From: Prosapia bicincta
Taxonomy: Eukaryota; Arthropoda; Insecta; Hemiptera; Cercopidae
Direction: 5' to 3'
NCBI GenBank assembly: GCA_036971475.1
Contig: JBAIZL010000005.1
Coordinates: 250,453,323 to 250,517,322 of the forward strand
Length of the DNA stretch: 64,000 nucleotides
The notes under the pieces were generated by a model. It made no database searches. It saw only the letters and a program-made list of their open reading frames with translations, and was not told the origin of the DNA. A program made the position numbers and the translations under genes. Position 1 is the first letter of the stretch; each line of letters starts with the position of its first letter. This document shows, in pieces, positions 12,395-25,094 of this stretch.

Positions 12395-14595
12395 TACAAC
12401 GAAAAGATTGCGTAATTAATTGTTATTACCGAAGCATAATTTGAGTAAGACAGTGATAAAGCGTATTAGGTAAATACTTATAGAAACATTATAGACTATA
12501 TATAAACATACACATGTAATACATTAAATACATATTTGTAAGAAGAAGAAATTTCAGAAATAAAGAAATATATCAAGGAGAGCATTTAACAAACAAAACT
12601 AAACAGAAATAGTAGTTACAAATTCTAGTCTAGAATACGTCAACATACCCTGGGTTTTGGAATTAAAAAAAAAAACCCAAAATCAAAATAATTTGGTTAT
12701 GAATGAAATAAATATTTGACATCTGGGAGATGCCAAATAGTTGCTTTAACTCGAGTAAGGAATAATGAAAGATTTACCCTGACGTGTTCTATTGATAACT
12801 TATGAAAGACTCCATGATTTGCACAAGACTTTGATGTAGAAAAGTAATTCTTGTACATTTCTAACATATACTGGACAGATAAGCCTTTATGATCCTTTTA
12901 AGGCACATTGTTAAATCACATGCACGTCAGTTACATTTAATTAAATTATTTTCATAATTCAACACAATACAATGTTTGAAAATTAACTTTTTTAATTAAT
13001 ATTAAAGTTAAAAAATGAAAATGATAAAACCACGTCCTTTCAATTTCCTTTTGTGGCAGCTTTCATAGATGTGACTGTGGTCGTCAAGGATAAAGTATCA
13101 AAACGCAGACAAATTACGTTTCTACGTCTTGTGCAAATCATTAGAGCATTATAATTGTAAGTTTCAGGATTTGGCCCATTCACGTGAACCATTAGTGTCT
13201 CTCTTGCAGTTTCAGGCGATCATGTGAGGTCATGATCCTGGAATATTTCCCAGGATATTGATTTATATCTCAACCTTTAGTCTTTTGTGATTTGCAATTG
13301 TTTGCTTACGTAGATAATAGTGATGTAATATCCCTTCTGGTGTGTAGCAATCATGATTCTACAGAGACGTAAATAGCTGAAAGAATTAAAATATTAAACC
13401 AAACGTTCAAGAAGTTTAGACAACTCTCTCACACACACTTACTAAGACCCGGTACGGCAGTCTCTTTGACTCCTGCCGCGGGTGAATCATGCATTACATC
13501 TTGGTTTACAAAACATAAATTTAAGTAATTTGTATTCACAATTTGGATTTTACACATTACTTCTCGGAAAGAGAGACCAAACAAGGAGTATATCTTTCCC
13601 AAGGACATTAAAAAACAGATAACCTTATCAAAATTCTATTTTGTATTTTTATTAAACAATAAATAGTGCCATAATGTCGTGTTTGTCCTCTATTTGCAAG
13701 GAATAATAAGTCAAATTAAAAAATGTGAGTTTAGTTCAAATATAACGTCCAGTACTAAATCTTACAACAATTGCTACATACATCAGTGAATTATCCAACG
13801 ATTACAGTACAGCTTACTCAGTCATAAGGCAAATATAACGTCCAAGAAAAGAACAAGGGCGAACACATGCGCATTCGACCTATTTTTGAGAACATTAGGC
13901 CTTATAACATGAGCATAGTCTTGTTTCAATTTTCCGTTTTTATGACAGCGCATGCGCTATGAGGCTGCAAGGTGACGGGTTGGAAATTACTTCCCGTTCC
14001 GCAGTGACGCATCTTCAATATGGGAACTTACACATCAGTCTCACATTGCACACCATATTACTGTCCGTTGTCTAGAACCATTTTTTATTTCCGAATGGAG
14101 AATTATTTCAAAGTGGGAAAAAATTAATGATATTTGTTTTCGTAGATTTCAAAAACATCTTTAAAATTATGAATATTATTTATGAAAATAGAATCTATTT
14201 AGACATTTTTTAAATATTTTTTTTTGGTTGTAAATTTGAAACGTCACATTCAACATCGCTTAAAGAACGAAAAAATTTTACTTGTGGTTTTGATATTGTA
14301 ATCAAGTAATTGGGTAATTGATTCTCCTTATGTTTATTTTAGCATAATTTTCTTCGACGTTATCTTCATCCCAAGCATTTGAGGTATTCCTTTTCCACGT
14401 ATTATAACCAATGTCTTTTCTTCCATTTGGATTTTGATTTCTTATTCTGTTCGTTCGTTTTAACATTATTCTTTCAAGGTCTTGTTTATTTCGATTTCAC
14501 TGTATACAGGTATGTCTTTAATTTATAATCGTTATCCCTCTGCGACTTTCACCCTTCCTCCCAACTCTAGCTTTTGTGAATTTGCATCATAGGCG
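12395..14595. other. unannotated A/T-rich stretch with one G+C-richer island
   Basis: No gene recognised. A small hairpin (ATCCTGG ... CCAGGAT) sits at about 13235-13256. From about 13850 to 14060 the sequence is less A/T-rich and contains several CpG, including an NRF1-type palindrome, described separately. The remainder is A/T-rich without features. Confidence 0.4.
13947..13958. promoter_or_regulatory. NRF1/Ewg-type palindrome in a CpG-bearing island
   Basis: The 12-mer AGCGCATGCGCT contains the full GCGCATGCGC core bound by NRF1 (Erect wing in flies). It sits in an island (about 13850-14060) with several further CpG and a half site TGCGCA near 13868. In this A/T-rich window such a site is unlikely by chance and may mark a promoter, but no exon was identified nearby. 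Confidence 0.3.
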
Positions 14596-14599
14596 TAAC

Positions 14600-16055
14600 A
14601 TTGGAATCTAGTCTCCTTTGGAAGTTTATATTAGAAAGTTGTTCGGATTGGAATCGAGTCTCCTTTAGAAGTTTATATTAGAAAGTTGTTTGGATTGGAA
14701 TCTAGCCCATTGGAAGTTTATATTAGAAAGTTGTTTGGATTGGAATCTAGTCTCCTTTGAAAGTTTATATTAGAAAGTTGTTTGGATTGGAATCTAGTCT
14801 CCTTTGAAAGTGTATATTAGAAAGCTGTTTGGATTGGAATCTAGTCTCCTTTGGAAGTTTATATTAGAAAGTTGTTTGAATTGGAATCTAGTCTCCTTTG
14901 GAAGTTTATATTAGAAAGGTGTTTAGATTGGAATCTAGTCTCCTTTGGAAGTTTATATTAGAAAGATGGTTGGATTGGAATCTAATCTCCTTTGGAAGTT
15001 TATATTAGAAAGTTGTTTGGATTGGAATCTAGTCTCCTTTGGAAGTTTATATTAGAAAGTTGTTTGAATTGGAATCTATTCTCCTTTGGAAGTTTATATT
15101 AGAAAGGTGTTTAGATTGGAATCTAGTCTCCTTTGGAAGTTTATATTAGAAAGATGGTTGGATTGGAATCTAGTCTCCTTTGGAAGTTTATATTAGAAAG
15201 TTGTTTGGATTGGAATCTAGTCTCCTTTGGAAGTTTATATTAGAAAGATGTTTGGATTGGAATCTAGTCTCCTCTGGAAGTTTATATTAGAAAGATGTTT
15301 GGAATGGAATCTAGACTCCTTTGGAAGTTTATATTACAAAGTTGTTTGGATTGGAATCTAGTCTCCTTTGGAAGTTTATATTAGAAAGTTGTTTGCATTG
15401 GAATCTAGTCTCCTTTGAAAGTGTATATTAGAAAGCTGTTTGGATTGGAATCTAGTCTCCTTTGGAAGTTTATATTAGAAAGGTGTTTGAATTGGAATCT
15501 AGTCTCCTTTGGAAGTTTATATTAGAAAGGTGTTTAGATTGCAATCTAGTCTCCTTTGGAAGTTTATATTAGAAAGATGTTTGGATTGGAATCTAGTCTC
15601 CTTTGGAAGTTTATATTAGAAAGTTGTTTGGATTGGAATCTAGTCTCCTTTGGAAGTTTATATTAGAAAGATGTTTGGATTGGAATCTAGTCTCCTTTGG
15701 AAGTTTATATTAGAAAGATGTTTGGATTGGAATCTAGTCTCCTTTGGAAGTTTATATTAGAATCTTGCTTGGATTGGAATCTAGTCTCCTTTGAAAGTTT
15801 ATATTAGAAAGTTGTTTGGATTGGAATCTAGTCTCCTCTGAAAGTTTATATTAGAAAGATGTTTGGATTGGAATCTAGTCTCCTATGAAGGTTTATATTA
15901 CAAAGTTGTTTGGATTGGAATCTAGTCTCCTTTGGAAGTTTATATTAGAAAGTTGTTTGCATTGGAATCTAGTCTCTTTTGGAAGTTTATATTAGAAAGT
16001 TGTTTGGATTGGAATCTAGTCTCCTTTGAAAGTTTATATTAGAAAGTTGTTTCGA
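14600..16055 (+). repeat. 47 bp minisatellite array, about 31 units
   Basis: Direct repeats with exact 47 bp spacing, each containing TTGGAATCTAGTCTCCTTTG and GAAGTTTATATTAGAAAG. Variation is concentrated just after GAAAG (TTGTTTGGA, GTGTTTAGA, ATGGTTGGA, ATGTTTGGA). The order of variants repeats over four units (188 bp), for example the blocks from about 14878 and 15066. Not coding: the period is not a multiple of three and stops are present. Confidence 0.95.
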
Positions 16056-16059
16056 TTTC

Positions 16060-16984
16060 AGCACACAGTCCTTTTTGGATTTCGTCCAACAGTGACTATT
16101 ATTATTTTATTTTGTTAACTATCTACAAGATAGCGAAGGGAATGCTTCTTCAGTAACATATTTATTGGAAGGTAGCTTAGAAAATAAACAAGATATAGTT
16201 AAAGAGAGCGAAATAGTGAGGCATCGAGGTTTTAAAGGACATAATTCGAGTAATATAGAAGGAAAATGTACTGACGGTAGGGAGTCGTCAAGAAAGCGTA
16301 ACAAACTATGTAGATATACCGTATAAGCAAGAGCTGAGATGAACAATCGATAATTGTTAATAAGTCGTATTAGCGAATATTTTTACTAATTATTTAGAAA
16401 CACTTGCATCTATCCTACCTCTCTCGACAACGTGTCAGTAAAGTTGTGAAGAATAATCTCTTCTGCGTCGCCATCCATTTTAGTGTCAGCATCTGAAAGA
16501 GAAACGTATTACTAGTTACTATACACTCTTAGGTACATCGCTTAAACCATTTTAAAGTGTACGTAAAATCGATTTTGTATTATAGAGAAAACGTAGGCTT
16601 ATGTTCAAATGTAGCTGGTAATGAATAAGTAATTTGTAAACCTGCTTTTGTGAGGCAATCTAGAATAAATAGTAGAGCTATTATACATCTTTAGGCAAGG
16701 GGTTATTGTGTATTGAATAAAAAAAAAAATCAAATTTATAGAAAAATTTAAACTGAAAACTGCAACCGTAAACGAACAAACACGTAAATTAATGAGTGTT
16801 ATGAGTGTAACATTTTGTAAATGAGAGTATGAGTGTAAAATAAATGTATGGTATTATTAAAGTTGGATTAAATATGAAATCAGTGAGACTTTTTTAAAGT
16901 ATAACAGATCTAAAAAGTTTTCAATATATTCAACCTGTTCAAAAAACACATTTGATGTCAGAAAATAAATTTATTTATTTCTAT
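16060..16984. other. A/T-rich sequence without recognised genes
   Basis: No supportable gene or repeat. A 75-codon minus-strand frame at 16119-16346 has no recognisable domain. Confidence 0.4.
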
Positions 16985-17308
16985 TAAAAAATTATTATTT
17001 TTCTATAGAAAAATTCATACAGATCATTATGAAGTACAGTTTTAGCTAAGGAAAAGTTGGCTCAGTGCCTAAACGTTATACTTTGAACACTATGATAATC
17101 ACTTCGAATCCAATCTAAACTTTCCAAGTTTTTTTGTTTAATTAGTGAATAAACATTTGTAAAATCTGTATTAACATTAGTTGTCATCCACTATAGGTTA
17201 TAGGAAATATTTGAACTTGTCTGGATGAATAAAAAAAAAAAAAAATTAACGATTAAAAATTTGTACACGATATATATCAGGAGAGTGTGAGCTAAGAGAA
17301 GGAATCTA
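16985..17308 (+). mobile_element. 5'-truncated family A copy with tRNA-like core
   Basis: This contains AAGTTGGCTCAGTGCC (A-box-like) near 17055, then CTTCGAATCCAATC (B-box-like) near 17103, followed by the common 3' part ending GAGAGTGTGAGCTAAGAG near 17283 and AAGGAATCTAA. Family A copies elsewhere are about 740 bp; this one retains the right half only. Confidence 0.7.
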
Positions 17309-17309
17309 A

Positions 17310-19055
17310 TAAGAAGTTCAAAAGCGATCAACGAATTTAAAGTTCGTCTTCAAAAGAAATTATCACCTTTGATAGATAGGAAAAAAGTTTGATTACAGCT
17401 ATGATTATGAACGTAGGGAGATACATCCTCCAGGTATAGGATATAAGAGAGATATTATGACATCTATTTGCAAGTTTGCATACCTACTTTCTATGGGGGA
17501 GGTGTTTACTTGTGTAACCCCTTTGAATATATAAAGGATAAGAGTAAACAAGATCAGATTGGATAAAAAGGATGCTCTGATACTGTAGGCAGGAAACAAG
17601 TATTATTTCGCCCTGGCAGTAGCGGTTGCCTAAATAAGCCTGTTAAGGGAGAAGAGAGGTAGATCCCGGAATATTTACACTATTGCTTCCCTTCAATACT
17701 CATAAATATATTGCCTGTTAAATAAAATATAACTAAATGGCAACAGGTTAATTAAAAATATCATGGTTTAAAAAATTACAGAAATATTGATAGAAAGTTA
17801 AAATAAATGATATTACGTAAAACGAACATAAAATTAATATGTAAGAAAAAAACCTATTGGAAATTATTCAATCTAAATTATTTCTTAAGCAAAATAATAC
17901 TATTAGTTATAATAACAGATAAATAAAATGTTAGTAAAAATAAAATAATGGAGAGAAACAACAATATGTGTAATTTTAATTAAACAATGAGTTTGACTGC
18001 CGCATTGTGTGCAATGTTAGTAAGTCCTAAGCAGAGTTTTAATTAACAAATTAAATTTTCAATAAAATAAAATCCAAATTAATTTTCTATAATGTGAGCC
18101 CAAACAAGTAGAACAATTAATTATGAATGAGAATACCCACAATAAAATGAACATTATTTTTAAAAAAATCAGAAAATCCATCCAGAACTAAAATTATATA
18201 AAACTAGAGCTTTTTATAAAATAAAATGAAGAAATTGTGAACGATAAAGGGAGAGGAAACTATGCAGATCTGAGCATTTTCGAAATTTAGTTGCACCAGC
18301 AGAAAAGTGTAACAATATAAATGTAATTCGAGAATATAATGTTTTCTACATTATAGTAAGCAGAAACTAAACGGAGAGCTTAGAGGAGTGTTTATAAAAG
18401 GATTTAAATGTCTAAAGAAATCAATTCAGTTCGACATTCTCACCTTTCAATTAGATTTTCACTTTTAATTAAATTTTGCATTCAGTGTTTTTACTTTTAA
18501 ATTCTGATTTTAGGTAGGTTTAGTAATACCTCATTGTAATCCGTCAGTTTTAACCACATTTTGGTACTCACGTTGATTTTTTCAAACCAAATATAAATCT
18601 TATTATTTGTTCACTATTATTAGTTGAAATGTAATAAGTTTAGATTCCAGAAAGGTTTTTCATTTTTACTCAAGGCAATTAAAACTATGGGCTGTCAGAA
18701 GAATTCAACTAAAAGTTTACTACATGTATACTATATAATAATCGAGCCTAAAAACTTCTGTAAGGAACCAGGAGCAGGGAAAACTATAAAAAGCAGAACA
18801 CCATTCCAAAGAAATACTTAAATACACAATACGATTTAAACGTATTACTAAAAAGGGATTGAGTTATTTTATGGAATAATTGTAGAATAATATTTAATTA
18901 TTTTATTGCTAGGGTTCAGGTAAAATGAATGTAAGTGAAATAAATTTGCTCAAAATAACCGATGATTTTAAACACTCTACATCGATATCGTTATTAGTTT
19001 TTTTAGAGATGCCTCTCTCTACCCCGGTTAGTAACCCTGTTCACAATATGCCATA
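17310..19055. other. A/T-rich sequence without recognised genes
   Basis: No gene, RNA or repeat that I can support. Short open frames near 17405-17599 and 18624-18821 lack recognisable domains. Confidence 0.4.
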
Positions 19056-19070
19056 GTGTTTTCCTACTCT

Positions 19071-20085
19071 CTTGCTATCTACTACTGTCTTGCTATCTAT
19101 TACTGTCTTGCTATCTACTACGGTTTTGCTATCTACTACTGTCTTGCTATCTACTACTGTCTTGCTATCTACTACTGTCTTGCTATCTACTACTGTCTTG
19201 CTATCTACTACGGTCTTGCTATCTACTACTGTCTTGCTATCTACTACGGTCTTGCTATCTACTACTGTCTTGCTATCTACTACTGTCTTGCTATCTATTA
19301 CTGTCTTGCTATCTACTACTGTCTTGCTATCTATTACAGTCTTACTATCTACTACTGCCTTGCTATCTATTACTGTCTTACTATCTACTACTGTCTTGCT
19401 ATCTATTACTGTCTTACTATCTACTACTGTTTTGCTATATACTACTGTCTTACTATCTACTACTGTCTTGCTATCTATTACTGTCTTACTATCTACTACT
19501 GTCTTGCTATATACTACTGTCTTACTATCTACTACTGTCCTGCTATCTACTACTGTCTTGCTATCTACTACTGTCTTGCTATCTATTACTGTCTTGCTAT
19601 CTACTACTGTCTTACTATCTACCACTGTCTTGCTATCTATTACAGTCTTACTATCTACTACTGTCTTGCTATCTATTACTGACTTACTATCTACTACTGT
19701 CTTGCTATCTACTACGGTCTTAATATCTAGTACTGTCCTGCTATCTACTACTGTCTTGCTATCTACTACTGTCTTGCTATCTATTACTGTCTTACTATCT
19801 ACTACTGACTTGCTATCTATTACTGTCTTACTATCTACTACTGTCTTGCTATCTACTACTGTCTTGCTATCTATTACTGTCTTGCTATCTATTACTGTAT
19901 TGCTATCTATTACTGTCTTACTATCTACTACTGTCTTGCTATCTATTACTGGCTTGCTAACTACTACTGTCTTGCTATCTATTACTGTCTTGCTATCTAT
20001 TACTGTCTTGCTATTTATTACTGTCTTGCTATCTACGATTGTCTTGTTATCTACTACTGTATTTCTATCTACTACTGTCTTTCTT
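19071..20085 (+). repeat. 18 bp minisatellite array, open in several frames
   Basis: About 56 tandem units of the type CTATCTACTACTGTCTTG. Because the period is 18, a multiple of three, and the unit has no stop in several frames, long open frames appear on both strands: TVLLST repeats (353 codons, 19072-20133 plus), a CLAIYY-type frame on plus and a VDSKTV-type frame on minus. Substitutions (ATT for ACT, TAC for TAT, CTG for TTG) alter the reading in all frames alike and show no codon-position bias. I read this as noncoding satellite. Confidence 0.93.
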
Positions 20086-20089
20086 TACT

Positions 20090-21230
20090 TTCTAATTTTT
20101 ACAGAGATTGTAAAGATTATGAACTCCAATTGAGAGTGTGTGTACTTCAAGTTTGCAAAATTACACACTTGACCTCATGGTCCCCCTATTTCCAATAACA
20201 GGAGGATCAATATATCCTTTTCTAATTACATCTAACTTTTTTACCATTCTTCTCACAAAGAGGTCTAAACTGATAGACACGCTTTTATGTACCCCGATAG
20301 AAATTAGGTCGACTTTGTGTACGCAATCCGGCTCACATGATATGGTATCCACTTCATCCACTCTACCACGGTGTTTTATATCCCTATTTTAATTTTACAG
20401 AACAAAATCATTTCCTATCCTTCATAAACGATAATTTAGATTATATAGAGCTGATCCCCAAAAAATTAACTGAATTGGAAATTAAAAATAAATTGTAATA
20501 TATTTTTAATTTCTAAAAAATAAAACAAATTAGGATGAATCTTAATATTCATCTGATTCTTTGCTGAACGGAGGTTTCCTTATATTGCAACACGCTTGTA
20601 ACAAAACCTTTTCTGTTTGTTAATGTTCTTTAGGTTATGGGTTTGTAATTTCAAAGCTCTTCCTAATTTTAATGTGACGTGTATTTAAACACACAACATC
20701 AATACGTTGTAAGAATAAAACTGATTGTATATCCTTTATTGTTTTACTTTACCCTAAGGTTATCACATCTGTCTCTAAAGGCCTCAAATATAATCTAATC
20801 TATTTACAGAACTTACCACTGAAGTCCCGTGACTTTATACAACTAAAGGGTACAAATGCTTAGATTAGACTCGTTTCTGCAATTATATGGAGATGGAAGA
20901 ATATTTTGTGGTCTCTTTAAAATTGTCTGGTTTTTTATTTTAATCTCACAGTAAGGTTTCTGTAATGTTCTGGAAAGAGATTTAAGGTTACGATAGTGTT
21001 ACATACTCTGATTTAAAATTTGTGTAAAATATATGCACCTAAACTCAATACTAACCAAAACAAAATTTAGAACTCTAACAAATTTGTTTTAATTATACTT
21101 TTGCACAATATGTATCGAATGAGTTTTAGGTAATAAGTAACGACCCTCTCTTCAATCCTGTTACAGCAGGTCTATCAACGGTCAGCGATCCTGTCCAGGA
21201 ATAGCTATTTTTTCCTTTTTTCGTTACCGT
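20090..21230. other. A/T-rich sequence without recognised genes
   Basis: No supportable gene. A 66-codon minus-strand frame at 20161-20361 has a fairly protein-like composition, but neither a domain nor a good splice acceptor was found. Confidence 0.4.
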
Positions 21231-21232
21231 TG

Positions 21233-21345
21233 TTTTTTTAATTCCTTCTATTAGCTCACGCTATCCTGATATACATCTTGTACAAATTTTCAATCGTTAA
21301 TAAAATACCTTTTTATTCATCCAATCACGTTAAAAATATTGTAAC
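21233..21345 (-). mobile_element. end fragment of the TIR repeat family
   Basis: Minus-oriented fragment beginning with the family's terminal sequence AATTCCTTCTATTAGCTCAC, then TTTTCAATCGTTAATAAAAT and TTTTTATTCATCCAATCACG. It is truncated after about 110 bp and has no tRNA-like core. Confidence 0.7.
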
Positions 21346-21349
21346 GGTT

Positions 21350-22484
21350 TATAATTTTACAAATTGGATTTTATTTAGTTATAACTCTTAAAACATTTAA
21401 TATTCACTTCTAGCTTACAGTTGAGGCGTAAAGATACGTCTGTCTGTAACGCAATAGAAGTTATAAATCCGTTACAGTTAAAGTATTTTAAATTACCAAG
21501 TTAAACAATTAAAATTAGCAGAATATTCTTGAATTAATACTTAAGGTTTATTTACTTGAAATGCAAGGTATTTGTGCGGTGGTAAAATAATGACATTTAA
21601 ATTCAATTAAAGCAAATCATAAACTTTATTTTAAAATAGACAGATGAAATAAATTAAAATCATGACACATAAATTTCTTTAACACTCAGTTACAGATTAT
21701 GAAACCCTTTTTTTTTTTACATTACTTATAAATTTTTAAGGATAGCAATCCTTCAATTAATAAAATTTATCAATGGCTGAAAATGAACATATATTCGAGT
21801 TTACTTGCTTTTCTTGTATAATCAAGTTTAATAATTTAATGTGAACATATTAGCACCAAAAGGTGCGTAATTATAATTATGCTTATTAATTAAAAAGTTC
21901 AATGTTCATAATTTAGAAATTCTGCTTCGAAATGTTTTAAATTTTGAAATTAAGTTTTAAAAGTTTTAAAATCGCCCACTTAGCTGTGTTAACTTGTCGC
22001 AACTTCCCTTCCATCTAGGGGTAAATCTCGGTAAAGCCTGGTCTCATCTTCGTGAATAAACGTCGGGAAAACCATGAATAAGTCTGCAACCCATCTTGTA
22101 TCTGGTATTGTAAGCCGCCTTCTATGCCATGATTTAAAAAAAGAAATACTTTATATTAATTAAAATAAAAGGAAACTAAATACATCTTCTTGCCATTTGG
22201 AGACGTCCTTCCCTGGTTACATCCTGGCCTAATGAGACAGATAAATTAAAAGCAAGCAGCCTTCCTACTTACCGCGCATCCACGGGGCGCATGCATAGCT
22301 AGGTTACTTATTATTTTAAATTTTTCTCGATAGATGTCACTATCAGCCAGAGATCTCATTAAAAATATTTATCATACATAACAATTTTTTTTACATAGTT
22401 ATACATTATTACAATTTGGAATTTATTCTCGTTTGTTTTCTGAATTTTACTATTTTAATATGTAACACCGTCTAAAGTGTGTTA
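21350..22484. other. A/T-rich sequence without recognised genes
   Basis: No gene recognised. A less A/T-rich stretch from about 21970 to 22320 has no open frame or motif I can name. Confidence 0.4.
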
Positions 22485-22778
22485 CAATATAGTGGATGAC
22501 AATTGATGTTAATAAAATATATATTTATGTTATATATACATAAAATTTTAAAATTTAATATTCATTAAATTTTGTACATTAATTATGTACATTTATTTAT
22601 ATATACATTAAAATTTTGTAAAAATATTTTATTTGATAATTGTTTTCCTGAAGATGCTGGTACTATTTTATCGGCGAAAAGCTTTGAATAAATATATTCA
22701 TTAAAAGTATTCTTGTTTTTAAAATATTTTTAATTTATTAACTATATTACAAGAAAACATACCACCATATTTAATATA

Positions 22779-22830
<52 letters not shown>

Positions 22831-22860
22831 CGAGGGTATGAGCTAATAGCAGGAATCTAT
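22485..22860. mobile_element. fragmented repeat cluster: family end pieces, ribozyme arm and (TA)n
   Basis: TAGTGGATGACAATTGATGT near 22490 matches the family A 3' region. It is followed by one arm of the palindrome family also seen at 56.3-56.6 kb, then a TA tract (about 22788-22828), then GAGCTAATAGCAGGAATC, the family A/B terminal motif. This suggests that a ribozyme-bearing fragment and a TA expansion lie inside a TIR-family copy. Confidence 0.55.
22640..22691 (+). ncRNA. hammerhead-like ribozyme motif (AAGCUU type)
   Basis: CTGAAGA at 22648-22654 fits the CUGANGA core. It is followed by a hairpin GCTGGTA ... TATCGGC (7 pairs including wobbles) and GAAAAGCTTT at 22676-22685, which supplies GAA, a palindromic AAGCUU stem III segment and U17. 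Stem I is short (UUC with GAA). One nucleotide (U) between the core and stem II is unpaired, unlike the textbook hammerhead. The same motif recurs at 56456-56506. Confidence 0.5.
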
Positions 22861-22861
22861 T

Positions 22862-23718
22862 AATATTATTTAATATATTTGATTTATGTGCAATTGAATC
22901 GTATTAAGGAGCAAATAATGATTAGTTTAATTGAATCGGCTTGAAGTGACGACTTATTGAGCGGAATTAATACTAGAGTGATGTCCTGAACGGACATAAT
23001 TAAGAGTAGAATAAAATGTAATTAAAAACCAAAAGGGAATAAACTAGAAGTGACGTTAAGTCATCATGAGGGACGTCTTAATTTTCTCGATGGAGCAGGA
23101 AGCTGTCCTGAAATCCTCGAGAATTATCATAAAAAGGTAATTTGTATACGCCACTAAGCTGGGTGGTTATTATCAGGAATTGATGAGTTTTAGTCTTCAT
23201 TACTTAAGCTCTCGTAATAAATCTTGTTTAATGGAATTATTTAATGTTGAATTTATGAGTGGGAAACGTAGCTGTCACAAGTTGTGAATTGATTGACGGC
23301 TGATGAATGCGGGGTGGGAAACTTAATTGTTACGGTAACCTAGTTAGGAGTACCTGCTTGAAATAAAAATAAATAAATTGTATTTAACAGTAAAGGATGC
23401 ACTTAGAGTTTGGTATATTAGGCCTAATATTTAGTAGTAATTTGTGCCTGAAAATATTGTTTGTGTCTGGAATATTTAAATTCCTATTAATTTTGAATGA
23501 CTTCATTTGATTATCTACAGGATATAAATTAAAATGGGGACAGATAGAGACTATGTCAACCTAATTATTGGTTCTGTATTTTCTTATTGTTTTGTGGTCG
23601 CCTTTGTAGGATTAAAGTTGAAACGAAAACCCTTTGGTAGAGAATATAAAGGGGAACATAGCATTACGTATGCGGGATCGTAAAAATGAAGAAGACCTAT
23701 TCTCTATGTATGAGATAT
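22862..23718. other. A/T-rich sequence without recognised genes
   Basis: No supportable gene, RNA or repeat. Confidence 0.4.
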
Positions 23719-23719
23719 A

Positions 23720-25090
23720 AAAAAATATTTAGCTCCCATATTAGAGCCAATGTATGCAGTTTTTAGTAAAATAACTATAATAGATATTATTAATAGTTAT
23801 TATTAGTCATAGTATTTGGACTAATATATGTAATATATAATAGGATATTCATCTGAGATTTTAGGACCAACACATGTAAAATATAATGGAATATTTAGCT
23901 GCAATATTAGGGCACACATATGTAAAACAAAATAGGAATTTATCTGCCATATCAGTGACAATATATATAATGTATAATAGAATAATTAGCTGCTATAATT
24001 CGATAAATAATAAGTATAATATGATACTCATCGGCCATATCAGGAAAAATATTTGTATTGTATAATAGAATATTTATCTGAGATTTTAGGAGCAACACAT
24101 GTAAAATATAACAGAATATTTAGCTGCAATATTAGGGCACACATATGTAAAACAAAATAGGAATTTATCTGCCATATCAATGACAATATATATAATTTAT
24201 AATAGAATAATTAGCTGCTATAATTGGATAAATAATAAGTATAATATGATATTCATCGGCCATATTAGGACAAATATTTGTATTATATAATAGAATATTC
24301 ATCTGAGATTTTAGGAGCAACACATGTAAAATATAACAGAATATTTAGCTGCAATATTAGGGCATACATATGTAAAACAAAATAGGAATTTATCTGCCAT
24401 ATCAATGACAATATATATAATTTATAATAGAATAATTAGCTGCTATAATTGGATAAATAATAAGTATATTATGATATTCATCGGCCATATCAGGAAAAAT
24501 ATTTGTATTGTATAATAGAATATTTATCTGAGATTTTAGGAGCAACACATGTAAAATATAACAGAATATTTAGCTGCAATATTAGGGCACACATATGTAA
24601 AACAAAATAGGAATTCATCTGCCATATCAATGACAATATATATAATTTATAATAGAATAATTAGCTGCTATAATTGGATAAATAATAAGTATAATATGAT
24701 ATTCATCGGCCATATTAGGACAAATATTTGTATTATATAATAGAATATTCATCTGAGATTTTAGGAGTAACACATGTAAAATATAACAGAATATTTAGCT
24801 GCAATATTAGGGCACACATATGTAAAACAAAATAGGAATTTATCTGCCATATCAATGACAATATATATAATTTATAATAAAACAATTAACTGACAAATTA
24901 GGACAAATATATGTAGTCTAATATATATAATAAAATATTTATCTGCTCTATTAGGACCAACATATGTTATAACAGCATATCAGGCTCCATTTTACTAATA
25001 TACGTAATGTATATTATGATAATTAGATGTTTATTTAGGAAAAACATATATAACATACACTAGAATATTTAGCTCCCATATTAGGATCAA
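23720..25090 (+). repeat. higher-order satellite: 45 bp subunits in 225 bp units, paired to 450 bp
   Basis: The marker GCAATATTAGGGCA occurs at 23901, 24126, 24351, 24576 and 24801, a spacing of exactly 225. Each 225 bp unit is built of about five diverged subunits near 45 bp, each with an AGAATATTTAGCTG-like segment and a CATATGTAAAA-like segment. Neighbouring 225 bp units alternate between two variants (TATCAGGAAAAATATTTG and TATTAGGACAAATATTTG), giving a 450 bp period. The edges are more diverged than the centre. Not coding. Confidence 0.93.
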
Positions 25091-25094
25091 AAGA

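Noticed and set aside
17050..17115. Possible functional tRNA gene
   Set aside because: A- and B-box-like segments are present but no cloverleaf forms, and the same sequence recurs in many family A copies; it is a tRNA-like repeat core.
19041..20133. 353-codon and 194-codon repeat proteins
   Set aside because: Period 18 leaves frames open on both strands equally; variation shows no codon-position bias and there is no other gene structure.
20161..20361. 66-codon minus-strand frame with a protein-like composition
   Set aside because: No domain recognised, poor splice acceptor upstream (TTAAAATAG), and isolated in A/T-rich DNA.
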